Of a DNA stretch of 64,000 bases, positions 25,144-34,831 are shown piece by piece. The position numbers and the translations under genes are program-made. Position 1 is the first letter of the stretch. Each line of letters begins with the position of its first letter. The stretch spans positions 1 through 64,000 of the forward strand of contig CANQLO010000001.1 of assembly GCA_947624715.1 (NCBI GenBank). Direction: 5' to 3'. The stretch comes from an uncultured Clostridia bacterium (lineage in GTDB: Bacteria; Bacillota_A; Clostridia; TANB77; CAG-508). Under the pieces are notes generated by a model that had not been told where the DNA came from, did no database searches, and was given only the letters and a program-made list of their open reading frames with translations.

Positions 25144-26718
25144 TTAATTCTTTTTAAATTCAGGTTTATAATTTTCTCTAAATTTTATTTTTTGTTCAAA
25201 TGTATATGCTGCGTTTAAAATAGTTTCCTCTTTGAATCTATCACCTATAAGTTGCATTCCTATTGGCATTCCATTGCTATCTACTCCACATGGTAGTGAT
25301 ATTGCTGGTATACTTGCAATATTTATAGATACAGTACATATATCAGCCAAATACATTTGTAATGGATTTTCCTTCTTTTCTCCTATATTGAATGCTGTTG
25401 TTGGGGATACTGGTGTTAATAGCACATCATACTTTTTAAATTGCTCATCAAATTGTTTTTTTACAAAAGTACGTGCTTTTTGTGCTTTTTTATAATATGC
25501 ATCATAATATCCTGATGAAAGTACATATGTTCCTAAAATTATTCTTCTTTTTACTTCATCTCCAAATCCTTCTGTTCTTGAATTTACAAATAATTCTTTT
25601 AAACTTGAAAATTCCTTTGCTCTATATCCATATCTAATTCCGTCGAATCTTCCTAAGTTAGAACTTGCTTCTGCGCAAGCTATTATGTAGTATGTTGCTA
25701 GTGCATATTCTGCAACATTTAAAGATGTTTCTTCTACAATTGCTCCAAGCTCTTTATATGTTTCTATCGCTTCGTATAACTTTTCTTTTACTTCTTTATC
25801 AATTCCATCTCCAAAAAATTCTTTTGGAACTCCTATTTTTAAGCCTTTAACATCATTCTTTAAAGCTTTTGTATAGTCTACTTTTGATACATTGCATGAT
25901 GTTGTATCTTTTTCATCATGACCTGCAATAACATTTAATAACATTGCTGAATCTTTAACATCTTTTGTAATTGGTCCTACTTGATCAAGTGATGATGCAA
26001 ATGCTACTAATCCATATCTTGAAACTAACCCATATGTTGGCTTTAGTCCTACTACTCCACATAGAGAAGCTGGCTGACGAATTGAACCTCCTGTATCTGA
26101 TCCTAATGCCCATGGTACCATATTACTAGCTACTGCTGCTGCTGAACCTCCAGATGAACCTCCCGGTACTTTATCTAAATTCCATGGATTATGAGTTGTT
26201 TTTATATTTGAATTTTCTGTCGAGCTTCCCATAGCAAACTCGTCCATATTTAATTTTCCTAAAATAGGCATTTCTTCGTTTTTTATCTTTTCTACTACTG
26301 TTGCATCATAAGGAGCTATGAAATTTTCTAGCATTTTAGAACTACATGTTGTTTTTATTCCTTTTGTACATAAGTTGTCCTTTATTCCTATTGGAATTCC
26401 TGCTAAATTGTTATCTTCTTTTACTTGCTCTGAATTAGTTTCTCCATACGCTTGCTCTGCTTTTTCTTCCTCTCTCTTCTTTGCTTGTTCTAAATTATTT
26501 TCTTCATCTATTTTCTTTGCTTGCTCTAAATTATTTTCTTTATCTACTTTTTTAGCTTGCTCTAAAGCTAAATCTCCAGTTACTGTTACAAAAGCTCCAA
26601 CTTTGCTTTCTTTTTCATTTATTCTATCTACATAAGCTTTTGTAATTTCATAACTTGTAAGTTCTTTATTTTTCAATTTTTCTTGTAATTCATGAACTGT
26701 AAGTTCTGTTATGTTCAT
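25144..26718 (-). CDS. gatA: Amidotransferase subunit A with an inserted tandem-repeat segment
   Basis: 524 residues against about 480-490 for the family. The amidase signature is complete: [14 protein letters not shown] with the catalytic Lys, and [14 protein letters not shown] and [13 protein letters not shown] with the Ser-cisSer pair. Between about residues 50 and 95, just before the catalytic lysine, lies an extra charged stretch of three LEQAKK-type units and a related tail. Because it is in frame and on the surface side it is probably tolerated. GatA releases ammonia from glutamine for GatB. Confidence 0.95.
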   Translation of the reverse strand: MNITELTVHELQEKLKNKELTSYEITKAYVDRINEKESKVGAFVTVTGDLALEQAKKVDKENNLEQAKKIDEENNLEQAKKREEEKAEQAYGETNSEQVKEDNNLAGIPIGIKDNLCTKGIKTTCSSKMLENFIAPYDATVVEKIKNEEMPILGKLNMDEFAMGSSTENSNIKTTHNPWNLDKVPGGSSGGSAAAVASNMVPWALGSDTGGSIRQPASLCGVVGLKPTYGLVSRYGLVAFASSLDQVGPITKDVKDSAMLLNVIAGHDEKDTTSCNVSKVDYTKALKNDVKGLKIGVPKEFFGDGIDKEVKEKLYEAIETYKELGAIVEETSLNVAEYALATYYIIACAEASSNLGRFDGIRYGYRAKEFSSLKELFVNSRTEGFGDEVKRRIILGTYVLSSGYYDAYYKKAQKARTFVKKQFDEQFKKYDVLLTPVSPTTAFNIGEKKENPLQMYLADICTVSINIASIPAISLPCGVDSNGMPIGMQLIGDRFKEETILNAAYTFEQKIKFRENYKPEFKKN

Positions 26719-26768
26719 TTATTTTCCTCCTCAAGCTTTTTTATTTCACTATAAAAATATTTCAAAAA

Positions 26769-27443
26769 TTATTTTAAGTGTTTCATTACTTCATTAAATA
26801 TTTCATCAGATATATCTTCTATTGTTCTTAATTTATCATTTTCTACACATTTAATTTCAAACCAATTATATTTTTTTGCAACATAGCAAGCTGCATTATG
26901 ACTATCAATTAAATGATTCTTGTCCTTTTCATGTATATCTTTTTGGCTTGTATGTGAAAATTTATTTTCTCTATTTTTAATAAGTTCTAAGGCTATGTCA
27001 ACCGGCATATTTAAGAAAAATACTTCTGATGGTCTTGGAAGTCCATATAGTCCATATTCAAAGTCTGCTAGCCAATCTAAAAATTTATCTCTTTCTTTTT
27101 CATCATAAATTTTTCCTGCTTGATGAACCATATTAGATGATGTATATCTATCTGCAATTATTAAACCACCATTGTTGTAGTATTCTTTAAGCTCTTTTTG
27201 AAATGTTGCATATCTATCTGCAGCATAAAATGTTGAAGCAATATATGGGCTTACATCTTTTGCATTTTCTCCAAATTCTCCTGATAAGTACATTTTTACT
27301 AATGATGATGAAGGACTTTCATAGTTTGGAAAATCTGCTGTTTTAAAATCTATATTATTGTCTTTTAGTTTTTGAATCAAAAGTTCAAATTGTGTTTGTT
27401 TTCCGCTTCCATCTGTTCCATCAATTACAAATAATTTTCCCAT
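26769..27443 (-). CDS. tmk: Thymidylate kinase-family protein
   Basis: 224 residues. The P-loop FVIDGTDGSGKQTQ is at residues 5-18. The DRY-type TMP-binding motif appears as AADRYA and IADRYTSSN, and the lid is near KNRENKF. It makes dTDP from dTMP. The gene sits between gatC and gatA. Thymidylate kinases of this divergent type (GTDGSGKQTQ) are typical of some Clostridia. Confidence 0.85.
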   Translation of the reverse strand: MGKLFVIDGTDGSGKQTQFELLIQKLKDNNIDFKTADFPNYESPSSSLVKMYLSGEFGENAKDVSPYIASTFYAADRYATFQKELKEYYNNGGLIIADRYTSSNMVHQAGKIYDEKERDKFLDWLADFEYGLYGLPRPSEVFFLNMPVDIALELIKNRENKFSHTSQKDIHEKDKNHLIDSHNAACYVAKKYNWFEIKCVENDKLRTIEDISDEIFNEVMKHLK

Positions 27444-27546
27444 ATTAATTCTAATTCCTTTCGTTTGTTAATGAAAAATTAAACATAAAATACATAATTT
27501 TACTATTTATTAAAAAATTTTTTGTTCCTTTTTAAATAGAATATTG

Positions 27547-27834
27547 TTACTGTAAAACCTTTGGTATTTTGTACATATCTCTTTCTATGTCAGGTGCATT
27601 CTGAAGTAAGCCATCTCTATTATCAAATTTTTTTACTTCATCTTTTCTAAAAACATTAAAATTATCATTAGCCCCTATTGTTTCATTTAAATCTCCAATT
27701 GGTGCTTTTTCCAAAATTTTAACATAGTCTAATATATCATCTAAATTTTTTATATACTTATCTATTTCTTTTTCATCTATTTTTAAGTCAGCTAATTTCG
27801 CTATATGTAAAAGTTCCTCTTTGCTCACACTCAT
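27547..27834 (-). CDS. gatC: Amidotransferase subunit C
   Basis: 95 residues from ATG 27834 (MSVSKEELLHIAKLADLKI), with LDDILDYVKILEKAP and the C-terminal FRKDEVKKFDNRDGLLQNAP. GatC holds GatA and GatB together. An upstream frame extension to 27891 lacks homology, and AAGGAAAGGG precedes 27834. gatC is separated from gatA by tmk, an unusual order. Confidence 0.92.
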   Translation of the reverse strand: MSVSKEELLHIAKLADLKIDEKEIDKYIKNLDDILDYVKILEKAPIGDLNETIGANDNFNVFRKDEVKKFDNRDGLLQNAPDIERDMYKIPKVLQ

Positions 27835-27961
27835 AATAATTAAAACCCTTTCCTTATTTACCTTTAAGGAACGAAAGACTATTTTTTTCAAACTGTTCCT
27901 ATTTATTTATTTTATCTTTTTTTTGCAGATTTTTCAATAGTTTCAATAGAAAAAAATGCTA

Positions 27962-28001
27962 AATTTGTTGAGTTAGAGATAAAACTCCAACTCAACAAAT
28001 T
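27962..28001. terminator. Terminator between the 28.0 kb membrane protein and gatC
   Basis: AATTTGTTGAGTT (27962-27974) pairs with AACTCAACAAATT (27989-28001), with T-rich flanks on both sides. Confidence 0.75.
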
Positions 28002-28019
28002 ATTTTTTGACTATTCATT

Positions 28020-28427
28020 TTAGTCCATACAATTGCAACTACAACAGTTTTTATTGATTATGCATAAAATCAATCCTATAAAGCTTAGTAGTGTAGTTAG
28101 TCCAAATGCTGTTAATAATCCTAATAATATAGCTATTGCAACAGAGGCTGTTACTATCGTTACTGATAATGCTATTACTGCTGTTATTATTGTTCCTACT
28201 ATTCCCAATGATAAACATTTTGAATAATTACATAAACATTCATAATCCTTTACCTTAACAGCCAAAGCTGTAAACAGTACTAATATTAAAGCAGCTAATG
28301 CTAAAGTTATGCTAATAGCTATTATTATTCCTGGAATTGCTACATTAAATGCTACTACTCCAACTATTATTCCTAATACCGCTGCGATTGCCAAAATTAA
28401 TATGCAATTATAGTCTTTTCTAAACAT
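28020..28427 (-). CDS. Four-helix hydrophobic membrane protein with cysteine-rich tail
   Basis: 135 residues with about four membrane helices and the C-terminal cluster NKNCCSCNCMD plus an internal CLCNYSKC loop. The cysteines could bind metal (inference). I recognise no family. The leader has a hairpin directly upstream of its AAAGGAG ribosome site (28443-28468). That leader and the first six codons are duplicated near 29.3 kb. Confidence 0.55.
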   Translation of the reverse strand: MFRKDYNCILILAIAAVLGIIVGVVAFNVAIPGIIIAISITLALAALILVLFTALAVKVKDYECLCNYSKCLSLGIVGTIITAVIALSVTIVTASVAIAILLGLLTAFGLTTLLSFIGLILCIINKNCCSCNCMD

Positions 28428-28537
28428 AGTTATTGCTCCTTTAAAGAGATTACTTTTTTTATCTCTTTAATATATTATATTCTTATCTATTTTTTTCGAC
28501 ACAATATTGCAAATTTTTTATGAATATTTTTATTTTA
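28411..28537. repeat. Direct repeat, copy A (leader of the 28.0 kb gene)
   Basis: Start codon, ribosome site, leader hairpin AAAGAGAT...ATCTCTTT and TTTTTTCGACACAATATTGC of this region recur at 29314-29434 with few changes and one deletion of about 10 nt. Confidence 0.8.
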
Positions 28538-29173
28538 ATCATTTATTTTTGGCATTGGTAAATCAAATCTAACATGTTTATATATTTCAACATTTTGAGT
28601 TCTACATAATTCTGTATATTTATCATCCCACGATAATCTAAAAGCATCCTCTTGCTTTAAGCCCAAATTTTTAATCCAATTTAAAACAGTTTCTTCTGGA
28701 TTTTTATCTTTACTTTTATTCTCAATTTCTAGAGCTATTCCAAATGGATATTTATCAACAACAATTTCAATGTCATCATTAAAAAAAACGTTTCTATATC
28801 TTTCATAAGATTCTATTTTTTTCATTAATAGTACATTTTCTAGTAAATAAGTTAAATTGTCTAATTCATCATATTTAAAATCCAGTTCAACCTCTTCTTC
28901 ATTATTTACTAAGCTTTTTAAATTGTTACTTTTTCTTCTTTTCCAGCTTATTTTTGATTTAGTCCTATTCGTATTTATCTCTTTAGAGCATCTAACTCTA
29001 AACCTTCCATCTATTTCTTTTGAATAAAATGAATGTTCTTTCATTGGATGGTCATATTGTATTGTCAATTCATAAAAGCATCCTTCATATTTTAACTCTT
29101 TATATTTTCTTAATTTTTCAAGTAACATCTCATATTTGTTATATCCATAATAAAATCTTAGTTCTGTTTCCAT
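28535..29173 (-). CDS. CYTH-domain protein (triphosphate tunnel metalloenzyme family)
   Basis: 212 residues. It begins with the CYTH ExE-type motif (METELRFYY). Later strands GRFRVRCSKEI, SKISWKRR, IEIVVDKYPFGIALEIE have the alternating charged residues of the tunnel fold. Family members hydrolyse thiamine or inorganic triphosphate or cyclise ATP; which applies is not decidable. It lies between the two copies of a direct repeat, which suggests insertion or duplication around it. Confidence 0.65.
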   Translation of the reverse strand: METELRFYYGYNKYEMLLEKLRKYKELKYEGCFYELTIQYDHPMKEHSFYSKEIDGRFRVRCSKEINTNRTKSKISWKRRKSNNLKSLVNNEEEVELDFKYDELDNLTYLLENVLLMKKIESYERYRNVFFNDDIEIVVDKYPFGIALEIENKSKDKNPEETVLNWIKNLGLKQEDAFRLSWDDKYTELCRTQNVEIYKHVRFDLPMPKIND

Positions 29174-29313
29174 ACTAATCTCCTAATTATCATTTAATAA
29201 ATTATATAAATCTAATTCTTCTTGAATTGCAACATCTTCATTTGCGAAACTTAAAATAGTTTTCTATATAATAAATTATAACTACATATTAACATATTTT
29301 TATAAAAAGTAAA

Positions 29314-29434
29314 TAGTCTTTCTTAAACATAGTTATTGCTCCTTTAAAGAGATTACTTTTTTTGTCTCTTTAATATATTCTTTTTTTTCGACACAATATT
29401 GCAAATTTTTTATGAATATTTTTATTTATATATA
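29314..29434. repeat. Direct repeat, copy B, with a truncated gene start
   Basis: Near-copy of 28411-28537. On the minus strand it still reads MFKKDY (ATG 29330) before diverging and meeting a stop after 13 codons. The full gene at 28427 starts MFRKDY. It is the remnant of a second copy. Confidence 0.7.
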
Positions 29435-29458
29435 AATAGACTTATCTATTAGAAGGAG

Positions 29459-30370
29459 GTGATTTTAATTAGTCAAAGTTACCCAGAAATTCCATACATA
29501 GGCTTTAAATCCGAGACTCAAAAAGTGCCAATAACATTTCCTAGGCAGCATCAAGACGTTCAGCCAGGTATGGAATACAAAATGAAACCTCTTCCAATTT
29601 TTGAAAACCCTAATTATGTTCCAAGTGGAAAGTTAAAAGACAAAGTTTTAATTATTTCAGGTGGTGATAGCGGAATTGGAAGGGCTATAAGTGTGCTTTT
29701 TGCAAAAGAAGGTGCTAATATTATTATTAGCTATTATAATGAACATGAAGATGCTAATGAAACTAAAAAAATAGTTGAAAGTCTTGGGAGAAAATGTTTA
29801 TTATTTCCCGGTGATTTAAGAGATGAGGGACTATCTAAATATATTGTTGATAAAACTATGAATCAGTTTGGAAAAATTGATATTTTAATTAACAACTGTG
29901 GTGTTCAGTTTCCTCAAAATAGCATTTTAGATATATCTAAGAATCAACTTAAAGATACATTTGAAACAAATATTTATACTTTTTTCTATTTAACTAAAGC
30001 TGTTCTTCCATATTTAAAAGAAAATGCAAGTATAATAAATACAACTTCAATCACTGCTTTTGATGGAAAAAAGAATTTAATTGATTATTCTTCTACTAAA
30101 GGTGCAATTACTGTTTTTACTAAATCTCTTTCACTTTCTTTGGCAGATAAGAAAATACGTGTAAATGCAGTTGCTCCGGGTCCAATATGGACACCTCTTA
30201 TTTCATCATCTTTTACAGCATCCGAAGTTGAGATTTTCGGTACTGATGTACCTTTAAAGCGTGCAGGTCAACCTTTTGAACTTGCTCCTGCTTATCTATA
30301 CTTAGCTTCTGATGATTCTAGATATGTTACAGGTCAAATTATTCATGTAAATGGAGGTAGCATAGTTTAA
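29459..30370 (+). CDS. Short-chain dehydrogenase/reductase (YhdF/general-stress-39 type)
   Basis: About 300 residues. The N-terminal extension (KSETQKVPITFPRQHQDVQPG) is typical of this SDR subgroup. NAD(P) binding is at ISGGDSGIGRAISVLFA, NNCG follows, and the catalytic YSSTK is present with an upstream Ser. The C-terminus is VTGQIIHVNGGS. The frame has no ATG near the ribosome site. GTG 29459 overlaps AAGGAGG itself, and the codon at ideal spacing (29468) is ATT, so the true start is uncertain. Confidence 0.85.
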   Translation: MILISQSYPEIPYIGFKSETQKVPITFPRQHQDVQPGMEYKMKPLPIFENPNYVPSGKLKDKVLIISGGDSGIGRAISVLFAKEGANIIISYYNEHEDANETKKIVESLGRKCLLFPGDLRDEGLSKYIVDKTMNQFGKIDILINNCGVQFPQNSILDISKNQLKDTFETNIYTFFYLTKAVLPYLKENASIINTTSITAFDGKKNLIDYSSTKGAITVFTKSLSLSLADKKIRVNAVAPGPIWTPLISSSFTASEVEIFGTDVPLKRAGQPFELAPAYLYLASDDSRYVTGQIIHVNGGSIV

Positions 30371-30383
30371 ACATTTAATACTT

Positions 30384-30426
30384 AAAGAAGTCCAATAAGA
30401 TTAAATTTTTCTTATTAGACTTCTTT
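30384..30426 (+). terminator. Terminator of the SDR gene
   Basis: AAAGAAGTCCAATAAG (30384-30399) pairs with CTTATTAGACTTCTTT (30411-30426) with one bulge; T-rich end. Confidence 0.75.
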
Positions 30427-30441
30427 TCATTGTATCCCCTA

Positions 30442-30999
<558 letters not shown>

Positions 31000-31103
31000 T
31001 ATTTCCTCCATTAATTTATCTTGTTTTTTAGAACATCTATTACCTCTTTATCCTTTATTAAATTTTTAAAATTTTGTCCATCTGTTTTACTCCCTTCTAA
31101 ATA

Positions 31104-31679
31104 TTAGTTTAAGTTGTATTTATCCTTTAATTTACTTGCTTTGTTTTCATATTCCTTATTACTTTTTTCTAATGCTTTTCTTTCAGCTTCTTCAATCTTC
31201 TTTTTCATATCTTCATATTCTTTATCAGAAAGAAGCCATTTTTCTTTCATTTCTTCATACAATTTATTTAAATCTTTTTTGTATTTTTCTATATTTTTAG
31301 GCCTATATTTTTCTTCTATTTCTTTTCTTCTATTATCAAATTCTTCTAACAATACTTTTGTCTCTTTATTATATTTTTCTAATATCTCATTACTTTTCTT
31401 TTGGTATTTATCAAATAGTTCTTTTGTAGTCTTCTCATTTTCCATTAATAAATCATTATTTTCCTTTAGCCAATCATCCATTTTGTCTAACTTATCTATT
31501 AGTTTATTATACTTTTCTTCACTAAATAAACCTTCTAAATTAAACTTAGTACTTGCTTCTGCAAGACTTTTCTTTTCTCTTATAATCCTTTCTTCTTTTT
31601 TTGATTTACTTTTTTCATCTTTGATGTCTTCTCTTCCTCTTAATTTCTTTTCATAAATTGGACCATTATCTTCTTTCAA
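31104..31679 (-). CDS. Charged coiled-coil protein, unknown function
   Basis: 191 residues rich in Lys/Glu, predicted long coiled coil (ELFDKYQKKSNEILEKYN, MKKKIEEAERKALEKSN). No membrane segment or enzyme motif. AAAGGAGG lies 6 nt before a TTG at 31679, which I prefer over ATG 31697 because that ATG lies upstream of the ribosome site. Confidence 0.5.
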   Translation of the reverse strand: MKEDNGPIYEKKLRGREDIKDEKSKSKKEERIIREKKSLAEASTKFNLEGLFSEEKYNKLIDKLDKMDDWLKENNDLLMENEKTTKELFDKYQKKSNEILEKYNKETKVLLEEFDNRRKEIEEKYRPKNIEKYKKDLNKLYEEMKEKWLLSDKEYEDMKKKIEEAERKALEKSNKEYENKASKLKDKYNLN

Positions 31680-31827
31680 ACTAACTCCTCCTTTCAAAAT
31701 TTTGTCATTCCTTTATTTACCATATTTATTATTCTGAAACAATTTTACACTAGAAACTGCGTTATGTCAATGTTTATCTAATAATGCAATTTATTATATA
31801 ATAATCTTTTTTATATGTAAATGAGCA

Positions 31828-31860
31828 TAAATAAAAGCCTGAAAATTCCAGACTTTTATT
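31828..31860 (-). terminator. Terminator of the MqsR/Panacea module
   Basis: AATAAAAGCCTG pairs with CCAGACTTTTATT (31848-31860); overlaps the last codons of the antitoxin gene. Confidence 0.6.
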
Positions 31861-32863
31861 GTACTTCTAAAACCTTTTTAAATTGTTTATCACTATACTT
31901 TTTTATATCTAAAATATTTATCATATTATATTTGTCTTTTACTTTATAAAAATAATCTCTTATATCATTCTTGCTTATTATGTTATTAGAATTTTCTGTA
32001 GGTAATAATCCTTTCCTAGCTTTTATCCATGGCGTTTCATAATGAGACATCAATTCTAGTGCTTTTCCATTATAATATCCAAAATATTTTATGATTACAT
32101 TTAAAATATCTCTTTTTTCATCCACTATTATATCATCAATATCATAATTTATATGTGTAATTATATTTGCAGATTTAAAATTTTTGTATTTTTCATATAT
32201 TTTAACGTATACTGGTCCATGAATCCATGCTTCACAGTCATCTTCAAATAAAAACTTACCAAAAAAAACTTTATAAAAGCCTTGCGCGTAATAAAGAATC
32301 TTTTGTAGTGCCAATGGAGTTATTTCTTTTCCCTTCTCTATAATATACTCCGAAATTACTTCTATTTCGCTTTGAATATTGGAATTAAATTCTTGTTTGC
32401 TTAATTCCATAATAGATTTTTTTATATTATTATATGCTTTATCAGTAATAAGATTTTTGTTTTTTTCAATAAGTTCTTCTACATATTTTTCATCGTTTAA
32501 AATTTTATATAATTGATCCGAATATATTTTAGTTGGTACATCTCCATTCAAATATCTTATTAATGTAACTTCACCCCATCCTAGTAACTTAGAAAGAGGC
32601 TTTTTTCCTATCTTATATTTATTTAAAATTTTATTTATTTCATCTACTGTAATAATGCCTTCTTCTTTCCTGTAGACCTTGTCTATTCTATCTAAATTTT
32701 CATCAGTTAAATCATTTGAGCTTATTTCTTCACCACAATTTTTACAATATCCAATTAGTCTATTATATGAATATTCTTTTCCTTTTATGGTTACTTTATC
32801 TCTTATTTCTTTCTCATCATAGTCTACTATTTCATCACACTTTTCACAAAATCCTTTATTCAT
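31856..32863 (-). CDS. MqsA/Panacea (DUF4065) antitoxin
   Basis: 335 residues. N-terminal zinc finger (CEKC...CKNCGEE), then an HTH of MqsA type (GKKPLSKLLGWGEVTLIRYL), then a C-terminal Panacea/SocA domain (ITPLALQKILYYAQGFYKV, DCEAWIHGPVYVKIYEKY). Panacea domains act as antitoxin modules against diverse toxins, and the HTH would autoregulate. It follows the MqsR-like gene by 20 bp, with the toxin first. Confidence 0.82.
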   Translation of the reverse strand: MNKGFCEKCDEIVDYDEKEIRDKVTIKGKEYSYNRLIGYCKNCGEEISSNDLTDENLDRIDKVYRKEEGIITVDEINKILNKYKIGKKPLSKLLGWGEVTLIRYLNGDVPTKIYSDQLYKILNDEKYVEELIEKNKNLITDKAYNNIKKSIMELSKQEFNSNIQSEIEVISEYIIEKGKEITPLALQKILYYAQGFYKVFFGKFLFEDDCEAWIHGPVYVKIYEKYKNFKSANIITHINYDIDDIIVDEKRDILNVIIKYFGYYNGKALELMSHYETPWIKARKGLLPTENSNNIISKNDIRDYFYKVKDKYNMINILDIKKYSDKQFKKVLEVQ

Positions 32864-32883
32864 AATCTAGTCACCTCCTCTTT

Positions 32884-33282
32884 TTATAAAAATAGCTTTT
32901 TAATTTCTTTTTCTGGTTCATGAAACGAAATTACTACAACAAAATTGTTTTTCTTTATAGTCGTTTTAAAATATACTTTAATTTTTTCTATTGTACCCCA
33001 ATTATTTAGCTCATATTCTCTGCAAAAAATATACAACCTTTCCTTTGGATTATTGTAATCATCAGCAGAATAGCAAAAATCTTTTGCTTCTAATTGTATT
33101 AGCATTTGTTTTTGCTTATTCTTATCTAATTTATATTTTTCAATAAATTCCCTATTCTTTATATTTTTTTCTGTTATGCATACTATAAACTTATCAATTT
33201 TTACACTTTCTTTTATTTTTTCTAAATACTCCTCTATTTCATCAATTGCGTGATTTGTATATTTAGAAGTATTTTTATTCAT
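32884..33282 (-). CDS. MqsR-family toxin
   Basis: 132 residues from ATG 33282 (MNKNTSKYTNHAIDEIEEYL). The pattern LEAKDFCYSADDYNNPKERL, then an Ile/Lys-Tyr strand and NNFVVVISFHEPEKE, matches MqsR-like mRNA interferases, which end in a V(V/I)SFH strand. GGAG fixes this start; the frame continues to 33324 without a ribosome site. Partner of the antitoxin gene that follows. Confidence 0.7.
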   Translation of the reverse strand: MNKNTSKYTNHAIDEIEEYLEKIKESVKIDKFIVCITEKNIKNREFIEKYKLDKNKQKQMLIQLEAKDFCYSADDYNNPKERLYIFCREYELNNWGTIEKIKVYFKTTIKKNNFVVVISFHEPEKEIKKLFL

Positions 33283-33431
33283 TCTTACTCCTTCCCTAGT
33301 GTAGCCCCTCCTTTTTAGTATCAATTGATACTATTATACTTTATTATTTTTCTTTTGTCAAGATTTTTATAATATTTTTTATATATAAGTAAATTATTTT
33401 CCATATTATACCTCTATTAAATTATAATAAA

Positions 33432-33463
33432 ACAGAGCAAATATTTTTGGCTATTTACTCTGT
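33432..33463. terminator. Terminator-like hairpin
   Basis: ACAGAGCAAATA (33432-33443) pairs with TATTTACTCTGT (33452-33463), one mismatch. It lies between the toxin promoter region and the decayed VR gene; on the minus strand it would end the latter's transcript. Confidence 0.55.
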
Positions 33464-33540
33464 CCATAATTAGTTTGTTTTTAAATTCAATGATTTTACT
33501 AAAAACTAATTATTATATATTCTTTTACCTTTCGGTATAG

Positions 33541-33721
33541 TTACCTATTCCAGATAACTGGTCTAAAAGTCGTAAAACTAGAAGGGCCGCCCGTGGTAGT
33601 CGGCGCTACTTCTGCTGCCGCTGAAGAAGCCCAGCACACCAGTTCTATATAGCATTGGATATGTTGATGCACAGTAATTACTAGTTGAACTAAACCAACC
33701 ATTAGTTTCTGTTATTGCCAT
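33541..33721 (-). pseudogene. Decayed 3' fragment of a DGR-type variable lectin gene
   Basis: On the minus strand MAITETNGWFSS...RTGVLGFFSGSRSS reads into a stop, but skipping one C of a CGG codon (33589) continues GGPSSFTTFRPVIWNR and a stop, 59 residues in all. The layout (NGW, YRTGVLGFF, FRPVI) is that of the VR end of FGE/lectin targets such as the one at 16.2 kb. It is GC-rich in an AT-rich setting, as VRs are. Only the last domain part remains, with no ribosome site. It begins 6 bp after the Rpn gene stop. Confidence 0.65.
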
Positions 33722-33727
33722 TTGTTA

Positions 33728-34831
33728 CTAGGCATTTTGAGTCAGTAATTCTTTCTTTAGCTTATCTAATTCTTTGCTACTTACATTTGTGTATTTTATT
33801 ATCTTATTATCTTGTTCGTTATTTAGTAGCATTTCCCTTATCATTCTTATTTTTTCTTTTGCTATTCCTTCTGCTCGTCCTTCTGCTAATCCCTCTGCCC
33901 TTGCTTCTGCTCTATCCTTTTTTCTTTCTCTTATTAATACTTCTTCTATATGCATCATATTATTTTTTCTCCCTTCAAAATTTTTTAGAACTTTCTCTAG
34001 TTCTTCTTTATCTTTTTTTAAAAATTGTGACAAGATTATTATTATATAATTTTCTATTTTTTCTATAGTTGTTATACTTAAATTTTGATTCATTATTTTT
34101 GAATACATTTCCATCATTTCTTCTGTACTTTCGGCTTTTTCTATTAAAAGTATTTTGGATAATAGTGTGTTTTCTTTTAGTAGTTCTTCCTCTGACATTT
34201 TACTTGCTTCTACTAGCTTATATTTTGTGTACTCTTGTTTTGTCCAGCTTTCTAATGTCCTTTTTTCTTGAAATTTATTATTGTTATCTTCTGTTTCTTT
34301 TCTCCAACCTTCTTTTCCTGTATAAAGTAATATTCCTATTACACTTGGTTCCTTATAGCTTTCTTCTCCTACTTTACTTTTATCTAATGCTAATCTTGTT
34401 ATTTCTACTTTATAATCAAAAAATCTATATTCCATAAGTGGATCTTTTTTACTTTGATGTTCTATTATTATGTATATTTCTCTTTCTTCTGATTTATCTT
34501 TTTCTCCTTGTTCTTTTATTTCCACATTTTCAATTTCTTTATTTTTTACTTCTTTGTTATTCGTTTCTTCTTTTATTACTTTATACACTACATCTGGTAT
34601 TTTGTTTTGTAATTTATTGTTTACAAAACTATTATTATAATTATATAAATTTTTTTCTGATAATTGTTCTTCTTCTTTTAAGTTTAATGCTTTATTTATA
34701 AAATATGATCCTTCTTCTTTGTCTAATAAAACATCTCTTATTACTTTATCATGTGGATGGTTTATGTATTCTACTTTTTCATTCTTTTGTAAATTTTCCT
34801 CTTTAGTACTATTGTGTCGTTTTTTAGTCAA
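33728..34831 (-). CDS. Rpn-family recombination-promoting nuclease (PD-(D/E)XK, transposase-like)
   Basis: 367 residues. HPHDKVIRDVLLDKEEGSYF is the family start and IYIIIEHQSKKDPLMEYR the PD-(D/E)XK core (E and Q-S). The segment RAEARAEGLAEGRAEGIAKE is the Ala/Glu/Gly repeat seen in this family's C-terminus. Such nucleases promote recombination and are often beside mobile or repeat DNA. Here it lies directly upstream of the decayed lectin gene. A Lys/Glu-rich insert at about 85-115 is unusual. Confidence 0.78.
   Translation of the reverse strand: MTKKRHNSTKEENLQKNEKVEYINHPHDKVIRDVLLDKEEGSYFINKALNLKEEEQLSEKNLYNYNNSFVNNKLQNKIPDVVYKVIKEETNNKEVKNKEIENVEIKEQGEKDKSEEREIYIIIEHQSKKDPLMEYRFFDYKVEITRLALDKSKVGEESYKEPSVIGILLYTGKEGWRKETEDNNNKFQEKRTLESWTKQEYTKYKLVEASKMSEEELLKENTLLSKILLIEKAESTEEMMEMYSKIMNQNLSITTIEKIENYIIIILSQFLKKDKEELEKVLKNFEGRKNNMMHIEEVLIRERKKDRAEARAEGLAEGRAEGIAKEKIRMIREMLLNNEQDNKIIKYTNVSSKELDKLKKELLTQNA

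Noticed and set aside
29270..29330. A second four-helix membrane gene at 29.3 kb
   Set aside because: Only six codons of homology remain before a stop; treated as a remnant.
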